Below are positions 23,897-31,879 of a stretch of DNA of 39,737 nt, in pieces. Positions within the stretch are counted from its first letter, which is position 1. The number at the start of each line of letters is the position of its first letter. The stretch comes from Caulobacteraceae bacterium (GTDB lineage: Bacteria > Pseudomonadota > Alphaproteobacteria > Caulobacterales > Caulobacteraceae). The notes beneath the pieces are model-generated. The model had not been told where the DNA came from. It did not search any database and saw nothing but the letters and a program-made list of their open reading frames with translations. The position numbers and the translations under genes are program-made. Location: contig PLSW01000269.1 of NCBI GenBank assembly GCA_003165275.1, forward strand, positions 1,317 through 41,053, written 5' to 3'.

Positions 23897-25161
23897 CAGG
23901 CTTTATCCAAGGCTTGAGCGAGGTCCTCGATCAGGTCGTCCACATGCTCGATGCCCACCGACAGGCGCATGACCCCGTCGGTGATGCCGGAGGCCAGGCG
24001 CAGCTCGAGCGGGACCGCGTAGTGGGTGGTGGTGGCCGAGTGGCAGATCAGGGTCTCCGTCCCGCCCAGGCTGACGGCCATTCGCAGCAGCCTGAGCGCG
24101 TCCAGCATGCGGAAGGCCTCCGCCTCGCCGCCGACCAGTTCGAAGGAGAAGGTCGAGCCGGCGGCGCGGCACTGGCGGTCGTAGACGGCGCGGGCCGGCG
24201 AGCCCTCGGGCAGGAAGCCGAGGTAGGTCACCGCCTTCACTTTGGGATGGTCGCGCAGGAAGGCCGCCACCGTGCGGGCGTTGACGTAGGCGCGCTCGGT
24301 GCGCAGGGCCGCGGTCTCGAAGGAGCGCAGGAGCAGCCAGGCCGTATTGGGGTCCAGGTGATTGCCCAGGGTGGTGCGCAGCATCTTCATGGGCGCCACC
24401 AGGGCCGCCGCGCCGCTGACCCCGCCGGCGAGCAGGTCGCTGTGCCCCGCGCAGTATTTGGTCAGGGAGGTCATGCAGAGGTCCGCGCCGTGTTGCAGCG
24501 GCGCCTGGGCGAAGGGGCCCAGCAGGGTATTGTCCACCGAGACCACCGGCTTGCGGCCCGTCCGCTCCCCGACTTCAGCCGCGATCCGCGCGCACAGGGC
24601 GATGTCGACGATGGCGGCGGTGGGGTTGGCGGGGGTCTCCACGGCCATCAGGGCGATGGGCCCCTGGGCCAGGGCCGCCTCCACCGTGCGGCGGATGTCC
24701 GCCTCGTCCGCGCCGTCGCTGAAGCTGAACGGCTTAACGCCGAAGCCGGCCAGAAGGTTGGTGTAGAGGCCGTCCGAGCCGCCGTAGAGGGGCCGGCCGT
24801 GGACGATGGTGTCCCCAGGGCGGACCAGGCTGAGGGCGATGGCGTTGTGCGCCGCCATGCCGCTGCAGAAGGCCGCCGCGTCCTCGGCGCCGTCGAGGGC
24901 CGCGAGGCGCTTTTCGACCATGTCGAGGTTGGGGTGGTTGAGCCGGCTGTAGATGTAGTCGGGCTGGTCGGCGCCGGCCAACGGCCCTTCGTTGTCGAAA
25001 TAGGCCTGGTGCACGTCCTTGGCGTGCTGGGCGCTGGGGTAGACGTAGGTGGTGGTCAGGTACAACGGCGGCTTGACGGAGCCGAGGCCGTCCGCCGGCT
25101 CATAGCCGAAATGCACGGCCAGGGTTTCGGGCCGCAGCCCCTTGGTGTCGACCTTCGCCAT
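23896..25161 (-). CDS. Cys/Met-metabolism PLP enzyme (cystathionine gamma-synthase/methionine gamma-lyase family)
   Basis: A 421-residue fold-type I PLP enzyme. K235 in SLTKYCAGHSDLLAGG is the PLP lysine, D210 (SVDNTLLGP) the cofactor-ring acid, Y126 (GRPLYGGSDGLY) the catalytic Tyr, and Y71/R73 (YIYSRLNHPN) the phosphate-binding pair from the neighbouring subunit. The family's usual NPT after that pair is HPN here. Reactions in the family are gamma- or beta-elimination or replacement on sulfur amino acids. The exact one cannot be assigned. It sits two bases after the Rieske oxygenase stop and overlaps the FAD gene, so it probably acts in the same pathway rather than in methionine biosynthesis; that is inferred from position only. 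Confidence 0.85.
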   Translation of the reverse strand: MAKVDTKGLRPETLAVHFGYEPADGLGSVKPPLYLTTTYVYPSAQHAKDVHQAYFDNEGPLAGADQPDYIYSRLNHPNLDMVEKRLAALDGAEDAAAFCSGMAAHNAIALSLVRPGDTIVHGRPLYGGSDGLYTNLLAGFGVKPFSFSDGADEADIRRTVEAALAQGPIALMAVETPANPTAAIVDIALCARIAAEVGERTGRKPVVSVDNTLLGPFAQAPLQHGADLCMTSLTKYCAGHSDLLAGGVSGAAALVAPMKMLRTTLGNHLDPNTAWLLLRSFETAALRTERAYVNARTVAAFLRDHPKVKAVTYLGFLPEGSPARAVYDRQCRAAGSTFSFELVGGEAEAFRMLDALRLLRMAVSLGGTETLICHSATTTHYAVPLELRLASGITDGVMRLSVGIEHVDDLIEDLAQALDKA

Positions 25162-25163
25162 TC

Positions 25164-26408
25164 TCAGCCCCGGCTCGCCAGGCGCACCGGCGGGCGGGCG
25201 CCGAGGCCGCGGTCATCCACGAACCGCTGGGCTGCGCCGCAGTACCAATCGACGAACCGCAGGGCCAGGGCCTCGGCGTCGGTGGAATAGGGGCCCGGCT
25301 CGTAGCCATAGGCGTTCACCCCGCGCTGATTGTTCTCCACCAGGGCGAGGTCCTGCAGATTGGTGGTGTTCCAAAGCTCGGTCAGGCGGGCGAGGTCGTA
25401 GTCGACTCCCTCGACGGCGTCCTTGTGCACCAGCCATTTGGCCACCACCCGGGTCTCGTTGGGCGCGATCGGCTGGGCGGTGAACATGAAGGCGAAGTCG
25501 CCGGCGGCGTGGCAGAAACTGTTCGGCTCCAGGGCCCAGCGCAGGGAGCCGATGTCGCCCTCGCCGACGGGGCACATCAGCTTGGAGCCCAGGGCCCGGC
25601 CGTCCATGGTCATCGAGACGCAACCCTCGTTGAGGGCGAAGCGCATGGCCTGCCACCAGTCCCCCTCGACGGGACCGACTGGCAGCCCCAGGGTCGCCAT
25701 CCGGTCGTTGAACATCTCCAGCCGCTTGTCCTCGCCATAGTCGAAATGGGCGGAGGCGTGGATCGGGAAGGTGACTGAAAGCTCCGGATGGCTGCCGGGG
25801 CAGTGGTAGCACTCGCGGGCGTTCTCCATGACCAGCTTCCAGTTGCCCTTTTCCACCAGGCTGGCCTCGAAGGCGACCTTGGCGTCGGACAGGTGGTGGG
25901 GCGCAACGAGGGGGGCGAAGGCCTCGCGAAAGGCGGCGAAGGCCGGCGGCGTCTCGGCGAGGCAGATGTAGAGCACTCCCTCCATCTGTTCGATATGGAT
26001 CGGCCGCAGGCCGTGGCTCGCCGTATCGAAATCCGCCGGCATACGCGTCGCCCGGGCCAGCTCCCCCGACAGCTCATAGGTCCAGCGGTGATAGGGGCAG
26101 ACCAGCCGCGCCGCGGCGCCGGACCCCTCCGGGCAGATCTGCGCGCCCCGGTGGCGGCAGGAATTGTGGAAGGCGTGCAGGGCCCCGGCCCGGTCGCGGG
26201 TGATCAGCACCGGCCAGGGACCGACCGCGGTCGACAGATACCCGCCGGCCATCGGCATCTCGCAGGCGAATCCGGCCAGCAGCCATGAGCGGGCGAAGAT
26301 CGCCTCCAGGTCGAAGGCGAAGACCTCGGGGTCGTTGTAGAGCCCCTGCGGCAGGCCGTGGCCGGGCCGGCGGGCGGCCAGCAGGGCGGCGATCTTCGCA
26401 AGGTCCAC
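25164..26408 (-). CDS. Rieske non-heme iron oxygenase, glycine-betaine-monooxygenase-like
   Basis: A 414-residue aromatic-ring-hydroxylase-type oxygenase alpha subunit. The Rieske cluster ligands are C84/H86 (CRHRGAQIC) and C104/H107 (CPYHRWTYELSG). The mononuclear iron ligands include H202 and H207 in ENARECYHCPGSHPEL. That last motif is characteristic of the quaternary-ammonium group (GbcA, choline and carnitine monooxygenases, stachydrine demethylase), which cleave C-N bonds with O2 and electrons from a reductase. GTG 26408 is chosen because a strong AGGAGG lies six bases upstream; the longer ATG at 26456 lacks such a site. No reductase gene of the GbcB type is present. First gene of a four-gene, tightly overlapped unit, divergent from kynA. 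Substrate unknown, probably an N-methylated amino acid or betaine. Confidence 0.88.
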   Translation of the reverse strand: MDLAKIAALLAARRPGHGLPQGLYNDPEVFAFDLEAIFARSWLLAGFACEMPMAGGYLSTAVGPWPVLITRDRAGALHAFHNSCRHRGAQICPEGSGAAARLVCPYHRWTYELSGELARATRMPADFDTASHGLRPIHIEQMEGVLYICLAETPPAFAAFREAFAPLVAPHHLSDAKVAFEASLVEKGNWKLVMENARECYHCPGSHPELSVTFPIHASAHFDYGEDKRLEMFNDRMATLGLPVGPVEGDWWQAMRFALNEGCVSMTMDGRALGSKLMCPVGEGDIGSLRWALEPNSFCHAAGDFAFMFTAQPIAPNETRVVAKWLVHKDAVEGVDYDLARLTELWNTTNLQDLALVENNQRGVNAYGYEPGPYSTDAEALALRFVDWYCGAAQRFVDDRGLGARPPVRLASRG

Positions 26409-26414
26409 GGTCGG

Positions 26415-26420
26415 CCTCCT
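26415..26420 (-). promoter_or_regulatory. ribosome binding site deciding the Rieske gene start
   Basis: AGGAGG on the minus strand, six bases before GTG 26408. It fixes the start of the Rieske oxygenase over the longer frame. The rest of the 125-base divergent spacer to kynA (26409-26533) must hold both promoters, but I could not place hexamers or an operator with confidence. Confidence 0.7.
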
Positions 26421-26533
26421 GAGCCGCGAGCGGCGCCCCGCCGATCGCGGGTGCATTCACAATGCGGTTGCGGCATAAGTCTAGGCGTTTTTCCGGCGCC
26501 GCAAGGGCGAATCCGGCGGCGAAGGGACAAGGC

Positions 26534-27334
26534 ATGGAACCGGCGCCGAGCGGCCTGGACTACGGCGGCTATCTGCAGCTGGACACCCTGCTCAGCGCCC
26601 AGGTCCCGCTGACCGGCGAGCACGACGAGATGCTGTTCGTGGTCATCCACCAGTCGACGGAGCTGTGGCTGAAGCTCTGCATCCACGAGGTGCGGGCCGC
26701 CGCCGTCCGCATCGGCGAGGACGACCTGCGCTCGGCCTTCAAGATGCTGTCGCGGGTGGCGCGCATTCAGCAGCACATGATCCAGGCCTGGGAAATCCTC
26801 GCCACCATGACCCCCGCCGACTACGCCCGCTTCCGGGACAGCCTGGGCCAGAGCTCCGGGTTCCAGTCCTACCAGTACCGGATGGTGGAGTTCCTGCTGG
26901 GCGCCAAGGATCCGCGGATGCTGGAGCCGCACCGGGCCGACCCGGACCGCTTCGCCGCCCTGGAGGCCGCCCTGCACGCGCCCAGCCTCTACGACGTGGC
27001 CATCGCCGCCCTGGCCCGCCGTGGATTCGACCTGCCCAAGCACAGTCTCGATCGCGACTGGAGCGCGCCCTATGTCGCCGACCCGCAGGTCGAGGCGGCC
27101 TGGATCGCGGTCTACCGCGACGCCGACCGCTGGTGGGACCTCTATGAACTGGGCGAGAAGCTCGTCGACCTGGAATACCGCCTGCAGCAATGGCGCTTCA
27201 CCCACATGAAGACCGTCGAGCGGATCATCGGCTTCAAGCGCGGCACTGGCGGCTCGGAGGGGGTCAACTACCTGATGCGCGCCCTGGATCGGCAGCTGTT
27301 CCCGGAACTGCTCAGCCTGCGGACGGCGATCTGA
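26534..27334 (+). CDS. kynA: tryptophan 2,3-dioxygenase
   Basis: Heme enzyme that opens the indole ring of L-tryptophan to N-formylkynurenine. The 266-residue product is near the usual bacterial length. H39 ([13 protein letters not shown]) is the active-site His, R116 ([11 protein letters not shown]) binds the substrate carboxylate, H224 ([20 protein letters not shown]) is the heme ligand, and the following GTGGS loop closes over the substrate. ATG 26534 is preceded by AAGGGA with six-base spacing; the longer frame starting at 26462 adds 24 unconserved basic residues. First gene of kynABU; kynB begins two bases after its stop. Confidence 0.96.
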   Translation: MEPAPSGLDYGGYLQLDTLLSAQVPLTGEHDEMLFVVIHQSTELWLKLCIHEVRAAAVRIGEDDLRSAFKMLSRVARIQQHMIQAWEILATMTPADYARFRDSLGQSSGFQSYQYRMVEFLLGAKDPRMLEPHRADPDRFAALEAALHAPSLYDVAIAALARRGFDLPKHSLDRDWSAPYVADPQVEAAWIAVYRDADRWWDLYELGEKLVDLEYRLQQWRFTHMKTVERIIGFKRGTGGSEGVNYLMRALDRQLFPELLSLRTAI

Positions 27335-27336
27335 CC

Positions 27337-27969
27337 GTGACGCGGCTCTGGGACATCTCACAGCCCCTGCGGCCCGGCCTGCCGGTCTGGCCCGGCGACA
27401 CGGCCTTCGCCGCCGAGGCCACCTGGCTGCTGGAGGGGGACTGCCCGGTGAACGTCGCCAAGGTCACCTTCTCCACCCATTCGGGAACCCATGCCGACGC
27501 GCCCGCCCACTATGACCCCGCCGGGCGGACGGCGGAGGCCCTGGACCTGGACCGCTACCTCGGCCCCTGCCGGGTGATCGACGCCCGCCACGCCCGCGGC
27601 CGGGTGACGCGCGCCGACGTCGCCGGCGCCCTGGGCGCCGTTCCGCCCCGGGTGCTGCTGCGCACCTTCGCCCGTTTCGATCATGTCGTCTGGCCGGCGG
27701 ATTTCACCGCCCTGGACGCCGGGCTGATCGAGGCTCTGGCCGACCTCGGGGTGGTGCTGGTGGGCGTGGACGCCCCGTCCATCGATCCGGAGACGTCCAA
27801 GGCCCTGCCCGCCCACAACGCCGTGCGCCGCCGGGGCCTCTCGATCCTGGAGGGCCTGGTGCTCGATGACGTCCCGTTCGGCGACTATGAGCTGATCGCC
27901 CTGCCCCTGCCCCTGGCGGGCCTCGACGCGTCGCCGGTGCGGGCGGTGCTGCGTGAGCTTCCCCGATGA
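27337..27969 (+). CDS. kynB: kynurenine formamidase (cyclase-type)
   Basis: Metal-dependent hydrolase that removes formate from N-formylkynurenine. The 210-residue product has the normal length for the PF04199 cyclase family. The signature STHSGTHADAPAHY at 46-59 supplies the metal-binding residues H48, H52, D54 and H58, and WDISQPLRPGLPVWPGD at the N-terminus is also typical. GTG 27337 lies two bases after the kynA stop. The C-terminal end overlaps the kynU start by four bases (ATGA). It is the middle step of the operon. Confidence 0.94.
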   Translation: MTRLWDISQPLRPGLPVWPGDTAFAAEATWLLEGDCPVNVAKVTFSTHSGTHADAPAHYDPAGRTAEALDLDRYLGPCRVIDARHARGRVTRADVAGALGAVPPRVLLRTFARFDHVVWPADFTALDAGLIEALADLGVVLVGVDAPSIDPETSKALPAHNAVRRRGLSILEGLVLDDVPFGDYELIALPLPLAGLDASPVRAVLRELPR

Positions 27970-29207
27970 CGGCGCCCACCCTCGCCGACCTCGAAGCCCT
28001 GGACGCGGCCGATCCCCTGGCGACCTTTCGGGAGGCCTTCGACCTTCCGCCCGGCGTCGTCTATCTGGACGGCAATTCCCTGGGCGCCCTGCCCCGGGCG
28101 ACGGCGGCCCGGCTGGCTGAGGTGGTGGGCCGGCAATGGGGATCGGACCTGATCCGCAGCTGGAACACCCACGGCTGGATCGACGCGCCCCAGCGGGTGG
28201 GCGACAAGATCGCCCGGCTGATCGGCGCCCGCACCGGCGAGGTCGTCGCCGCCGACTCCACCTCGGTCAACCTCTTCAAGCTGCTGGCGGGGGCGGCCAG
28301 CCTGCGTCCCGGGCGTAGCACCCTGCTCACCGAGCCCGGCAACTTCCCCACCGACCTCTATGTGACCCAGGGCCTGGAGCGGCTGCTGGGGGACCGCCTG
28401 AGCATCCGCGTCGTCGCGGCCGAGGACCTACCGGGGGCCATCGACGAGGACGTGATCGCCGTCTCCCTGACCCATGTGCACTACAAATCCGCGCGTCGCT
28501 GGCCGATGGCCGAGATCACCGCCCGGGCCCACGCCAAGGGCGCCGTCGCCCTCTGGGACCTCAGCCACAGCGCCGGCGCCCTGGCGGTGGACCTGAACGG
28601 CGCCAGGGCCGACCTCGCCGTCGGCTGCGGCTACAAATACCTGAACGGCGGCCCCGGCGCCCCGGCCTTCCTGTTCGTCGCCGAACGCCACCAGGCCGAG
28701 ATCCGCTCGCCCCTCACCGGCTGGATGGGCCATGCCGACCCCTTCGCCTTCGTCGACGACTACCAGCCCGCGGCCGGGATCAGGCGCCAGCTCTGCGGCA
28801 CGCCATCGATCCTGTCCCTCGCCGCGCTCGAGGTCGGCGTCGACCTGATGCTGCGGGCGGACATGGCCGCCGTCGAGCGCAAGGCCGGCGAGCTGTCCGA
28901 GGCCTTCATCGCCCTGGTCGAGAGCCGCTGCGCCGGCCTGGACCTCGCCCTCGCCAGTCCCCGCGACGCCGCCGCCCGCGGCGCTCACGTGGTCTTCGCC
29001 CATCCCCAGGCCTATGCGATCATGCAGGCCCTGATCGAGCGCGGCCTCATCGGCGACTTCCGCGCCCCGGATTTGCTGCGCTTCGGCTTTACGCCGCTCT
29101 ACACCCGCTACGTCGACCTGTTCCACGCGGTCGAGACCCTTCGCGCCGTGCTCGCCGAAGTGGCGTATCGCGACCCGCGTTTCCGCAACCGCCTGTCCGT
29201 GACCTGA
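27966..29207 (+). CDS. kynU: kynureninase
   Basis: PLP enzyme that cleaves kynurenine to anthranilate and L-alanine. 413 residues, normal length. The PLP lysine is K224 in GCGYKYLNGGPGAP. DLSHSAGALAVDL carries the cofactor Asp, and YLDGNSLGALPR near the N-terminus is the substrate loop of the family. The start overlaps kynB (ATGA), so the three genes are translationally coupled. No kynurenine monooxygenase is present, so the local pathway ends at anthranilate. The 105 bases after its stop hold the FixK/FNR-like box of the next operon. Confidence 0.96.
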   Translation: MTAPTLADLEALDAADPLATFREAFDLPPGVVYLDGNSLGALPRATAARLAEVVGRQWGSDLIRSWNTHGWIDAPQRVGDKIARLIGARTGEVVAADSTSVNLFKLLAGAASLRPGRSTLLTEPGNFPTDLYVTQGLERLLGDRLSIRVVAAEDLPGAIDEDVIAVSLTHVHYKSARRWPMAEITARAHAKGAVALWDLSHSAGALAVDLNGARADLAVGCGYKYLNGGPGAPAFLFVAERHQAEIRSPLTGWMGHADPFAFVDDYQPAAGIRRQLCGTPSILSLAALEVGVDLMLRADMAAVERKAGELSEAFIALVESRCAGLDLALASPRDAAARGAHVVFAHPQAYAIMQALIERGLIGDFRAPDLLRFGFTPLYTRYVDLFHAVETLRAVLAEVAYRDPRFRNRLSVT

Positions 29208-29251
29208 CGATCGGACCGCCGCCGGCTTCGTCGCCTGGAGGTCGGGCCGGT

Positions 29252-29265
29252 TTGATGCGCATCAA
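29252..29265 (+). promoter_or_regulatory. perfect FNR/FixK box
   Basis: TTGATGCGCATCAA is an exact match to TTGAT-N4-ATCAA, the site of Crp/Fnr-type low-oxygen activators. Its centre is 29258.5. A standard class-II spacing of 41.5 bases would put transcription start near 29300, leaving about a 13-base leader before ATG 29313. It would drive the SRPBCC-hemN pair. The regulator (FNR or FixK) is not in the window. Confidence 0.85.
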
Positions 29266-29312
29266 GGCTCGGCGGACGCCGAACCCGTAGCCTGCTGGGC
29301 GGAGGGTTGATG

Positions 29313-29825
29313 ATGATCACAATCGAGGACGAAGGCGTCACCTTCGAGACCAAGGGCGACGCGATCCTGGCGCGGCTGACGCGGACCTTGGACAACACCC
29401 CCTTGGAGGTCTGGGCGGCCCTCACCCAGCCGGATCGTCTGGTTGACTGGCTCGCGCCTGGCGCGATCGAGCTGCGCGCAGGCGGGTCGGCGAAGCTGAA
29501 CTTCGAGGACAGCGGCATCGTCATCGACAGTCTGGTCTCGGCGATCGATCCCCCGCGGGTGCTGGAATATTCCTGGAGCGGACCGGGCGAGCCCCCACGT
29601 CCGCTGCGCTGGGAGGTGGAGCCCGCCCCGGATGGCGCGGTGCTGACCCTGACGCTGCTGAGCCCCGCCGGCGAGGACGCCGCCCGGGCCTTTGCGGGCT
29701 TTGTCGCCCACGTCGACATGCTGGCCGCCGCCCTGGCGGGGGTCCCGATCAAGTTTCCCTTTGAACGTTTCAAAACCGCGCGAGACGCCTTTCGCGCGGG
29801 CCTCGCCGAAGCCCCGACCTTGTGA
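29313..29825 (+). CDS. SRPBCC/AHSA1-domain protein
   Basis: About 170 residues with a START/Bet v1-like (AHSA1) fold: the N-terminal TRTLDNTPLEVWAALTQPDRLVDWLAP is the typical opening, followed by beta strands (GGSAKLNFEDSG, RVLEYSWSGPGEPP, LRWEVEPAPDG) and a C-terminal helix. Such proteins bind small hydrophobic ligands or act with ArsR-type regulators; this one's ligand is unknown. GGAGGG at 29301-29306 gives six-base spacing to ATG 29313; ATG 29310 directly before it is also possible. It lies behind a perfect FNR/FixK box and 31 bases before hemN, so it is probably expressed with hemN when oxygen is low. Whether it handles a porphyrin is speculation. Confidence 0.8.
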   Translation: MITIEDEGVTFETKGDAILARLTRTLDNTPLEVWAALTQPDRLVDWLAPGAIELRAGGSAKLNFEDSGIVIDSLVSAIDPPRVLEYSWSGPGEPPRPLRWEVEPAPDGAVLTLTLLSPAGEDAARAFAGFVAHVDMLAAALAGVPIKFPFERFKTARDAFRAGLAEAPTL

Positions 29826-29856
29826 GCGCCGCGGCGTTCCCCACCCTGGATTTTGT

Positions 29857-31248
29857 ATGATGCTCGATGACCTGCGCCGCCCGCTCGCGCCTGCCCGTCC
29901 CCTCGCCGACCTGATCGACAAGTACGACGGCCGCGCCCCGCGCTACACCAGCTATCCCACCGCCGTGCAGTTCACGCCGCAGGTCGACGCCGCCACTTAC
30001 GCCGGCTGGCTCGCGGCTCTGCCCGAGGGCGAGCCGGTGTCGCTCTACCTGCATATCCCTTTCTGCGCCCGCCTCTGCTGGTACTGCGGATGCAACACCC
30101 GGGCGGTGAACCGGCGCGAACCGATCAGCGAGTACGTCAAGCTGTTGATCAAGGAGTTCGGCCTGGTGCGGGGCGCCCTGCAAGGGCCCCTGCCCGCCGC
30201 GGCCGTCCACCTGGGCGGCGGCACGCCTAACATGCTCACCCCCGAGGAGATGGACGCCCTCTTCGACGCCCTCGCCGTCCACTTTCCTAGCGCCGAGGGG
30301 CTGGAGGTGGCCGCCGAGCTCGATCCGGCGGTGTTGACCCGCGACTGGGTGCAGGCGGCCGCCCGCCGGGGCCTGAACCGCGCCAGCCTGGGGGTCCAGA
30401 GCCTGTCGCCCCACGTCCAGCGCGCGGTGAACCGCGACGACACCATCGAACAGATCCGCGACGGCATGGCCTGGCTGCGGGAGGCCGGCGTCGCCTCGAT
30501 CAACCTCGACCTGATGTACGGCCTGCCCAACCAGACCACCGAGGACACCCTGGAGACCCTGGATCAGGTCCTGCGCCTGCGCCCCGATCGCGTGGCCCTG
30601 TTCGGCTATGCCCACGTGCCGTGGATGAAGACCCACCAGAAGCTGATCCGCGAAGCCGAGCTGCCCGGCCCGCATGAGCGGCTCGACCAGAGCGAGGCCG
30701 CCGCCGCGCGGTTGATCGAGGCCGGCTATGTGCGTATCGGCCTCGACCATTTCGCCCTGGAAGGCGATTCCATGACCGCCGCCCTGCGCGCCGGAACCCT
30801 GCACCGCAACTTCCAGGGCTACACCACCGACGAGGCCTCCACCCTGATCGGCATGGGCGCCTCGGCCATCGGCGCCCTGCCGCAGGGCTTCGTGCAGAAT
30901 CAGTCGCAGGAACTGGCCTGGCGCGCGGCCGTCTCGGAGGGCCGCCTGCCGGTGGTCCGCGGAGTCCCGCTGACCGCCGACGACCGTTATCGGGCCGAGA
31001 TCATCGAGCGGCTGATGTGCGACCTGGAGGTCGATCTGGCCGCGGTCAGCGCCCGCCATGACCGCAGCGCCGCCGAGCTCGGCCCCGAACGTGATCGTTT
31101 GCGGGATTTCGAGGCCGACGGTCTGGTCGAGATCGCCGGCGACACCATCCGCGTCACCGAACAGGGCCGGCTGCTGGTCCGCTCGGTCTCCGCGGTGTTC
31201 GACGCCTATTTTTCGGTCGCCGCCGGACGGCATTCAAAGGCGATCTGA
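29857..31248 (+). CDS. hemN: oxygen-independent coproporphyrinogen III dehydrogenase
   Basis: Radical-SAM enzyme that decarboxylates coproporphyrinogen III to protoporphyrinogen IX without O2. 463 residues, normal for HemN. YLHIPFCARLCWYCGC holds the [4Fe-4S] cysteines C70, C74 and C77, plus C79 as in true HemN. Further motifs are VHLGGGTPNMLTPEEM, RASLGVQSLSPHVQRAVNR and INLDLMYGLPNQT. The N-terminal YDGRAPRYTSYPTAVQF is the HemN-specific tip. The frame is open further upstream, but ATG 29857 (or 29860) after the SRPBCC stop gives the conserved N-terminus. The low-oxygen box at 29252 fits its role, and its heme product is needed by the downstream oxidase. Confidence 0.95.
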   Translation: MMLDDLRRPLAPARPLADLIDKYDGRAPRYTSYPTAVQFTPQVDAATYAGWLAALPEGEPVSLYLHIPFCARLCWYCGCNTRAVNRREPISEYVKLLIKEFGLVRGALQGPLPAAAVHLGGGTPNMLTPEEMDALFDALAVHFPSAEGLEVAAELDPAVLTRDWVQAAARRGLNRASLGVQSLSPHVQRAVNRDDTIEQIRDGMAWLREAGVASINLDLMYGLPNQTTEDTLETLDQVLRLRPDRVALFGYAHVPWMKTHQKLIREAELPGPHERLDQSEAAAARLIEAGYVRIGLDHFALEGDSMTAALRAGTLHRNFQGYTTDEASTLIGMGASAIGALPQGFVQNQSQELAWRAAVSEGRLPVVRGVPLTADDRYRAEIIERLMCDLEVDLAAVSARHDRSAAELGPERDRLRDFEADGLVEIAGDTIRVTEQGRLLVRSVSAVFDAYFSVAAGRHSKAI

Positions 31249-31444
31249 TTGGGGCGACCACGGCCCGCGGCGCAATGCCGCAAGGCGCCAGCAGGGGGGA
31301 ATCGAGCCGCCCCAACGGGTTTCCAGGCAGGATTGCGGCGGGCCAATTCGAAACCCTGTTTGTGTAAAAACGATAGAAGGGCGTGGCTCTGACCACGCGC
31401 GCGGCTGCCTTTAACGCGCCCTATGTCGCAATCGGCCTCGCCCT

Positions 31445-31729
31445 CTATCGACGCGGTCTCGCGGCGACCGGAACCGCCGGGGCCCGGCGGTTCGACATGA
31501 CCCCCGCCGCGATCACCGCCAACCCGGCCACCACCAGGGCCAGGGCGGCGTAGCAGGGGGGGCAGTGGGCGATCAACAGGCCGCGATGGCCGCAGATCGG
31601 CCCGGCGATCGCCGCCAGGGCCGTGGGGCGCACCAGCACCAGATACCAGACCGCGCCCAAGACCGCCGATACGGCGCCGCCGCGGATCAGGGTGTCGCCG
31701 CGGGGGGCCGAAGACGGTTTTGACGACAT
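31445..31729 (-). CDS. small membrane protein with CPPC motif, unrecognised
   Basis: 94 residues, family not recognised. It has two probable membrane segments, about 17-42 (GGAVSAVLGAVWYLVLVRP, then ALAAIAGPI) and about 58-78 ([19 protein letters not shown]). Between them is a loop with C46 (ICGHRG) and C56/C59 (AHCPPCYAA), and the tail is Arg-rich. The CPPC pair could bind metal or do thiol chemistry; it is not a CxxCH heme site. ATG 31729 is used; the ribosome site is weak. It is divergent from ccoN with the FixK-like box between them, so it may share oxygen control and belong to oxidase function or assembly (inference). Confidence 0.65.
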   Translation of the reverse strand: MSSKPSSAPRGDTLIRGGAVSAVLGAVWYLVLVRPTALAAIAGPICGHRGLLIAHCPPCYAALALVVAGLAVIAAGVMSNRRAPAVPVAARPRR

Positions 31730-31794
31730 GACGGTGCGCTCGCGCTGGTGACTCTGACTTGGACGATCAATGCGGCGACACTCCGCCCCCCTCC

Positions 31795-31808
31795 TTGATC
31801 CAGGTCAA
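31795..31808 (+). promoter_or_regulatory. FNR/FixK-like box upstream of ccoN
   Basis: TTGATCCAGGTCAA matches TTGAT-N4-ATCAA at nine of ten conserved positions. Its centre is 31801.5. A class-II promoter would start near 31843, about 37 bases before the preferred ccoN start (TTG 31880). The in-frame ATG at 31808 overlaps this box and so is unlikely to be the start codon. FixK/FNR control of ccoNOQP is well established in alphaproteobacteria. Confidence 0.8.
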
Positions 31809-31879
31809 TGCCTTACGCGCCCGTAAAGACGACCCAAAGCCCAACTTCATTTCGAAGTCCTTTCAGGCCGGGGGCACAC

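Noticed and set aside
31381-31398. Hairpin GCGTGG-N6-CCACGC as terminator of hemN
   Set aside because: Only six pairs, no T-tract, 130 bases from the hemN stop; too weak to call.
31759-31770. TTGGACGATCAA as a second FixK box
   Set aside because: The half-sites are two bases too close and the left half is imperfect.
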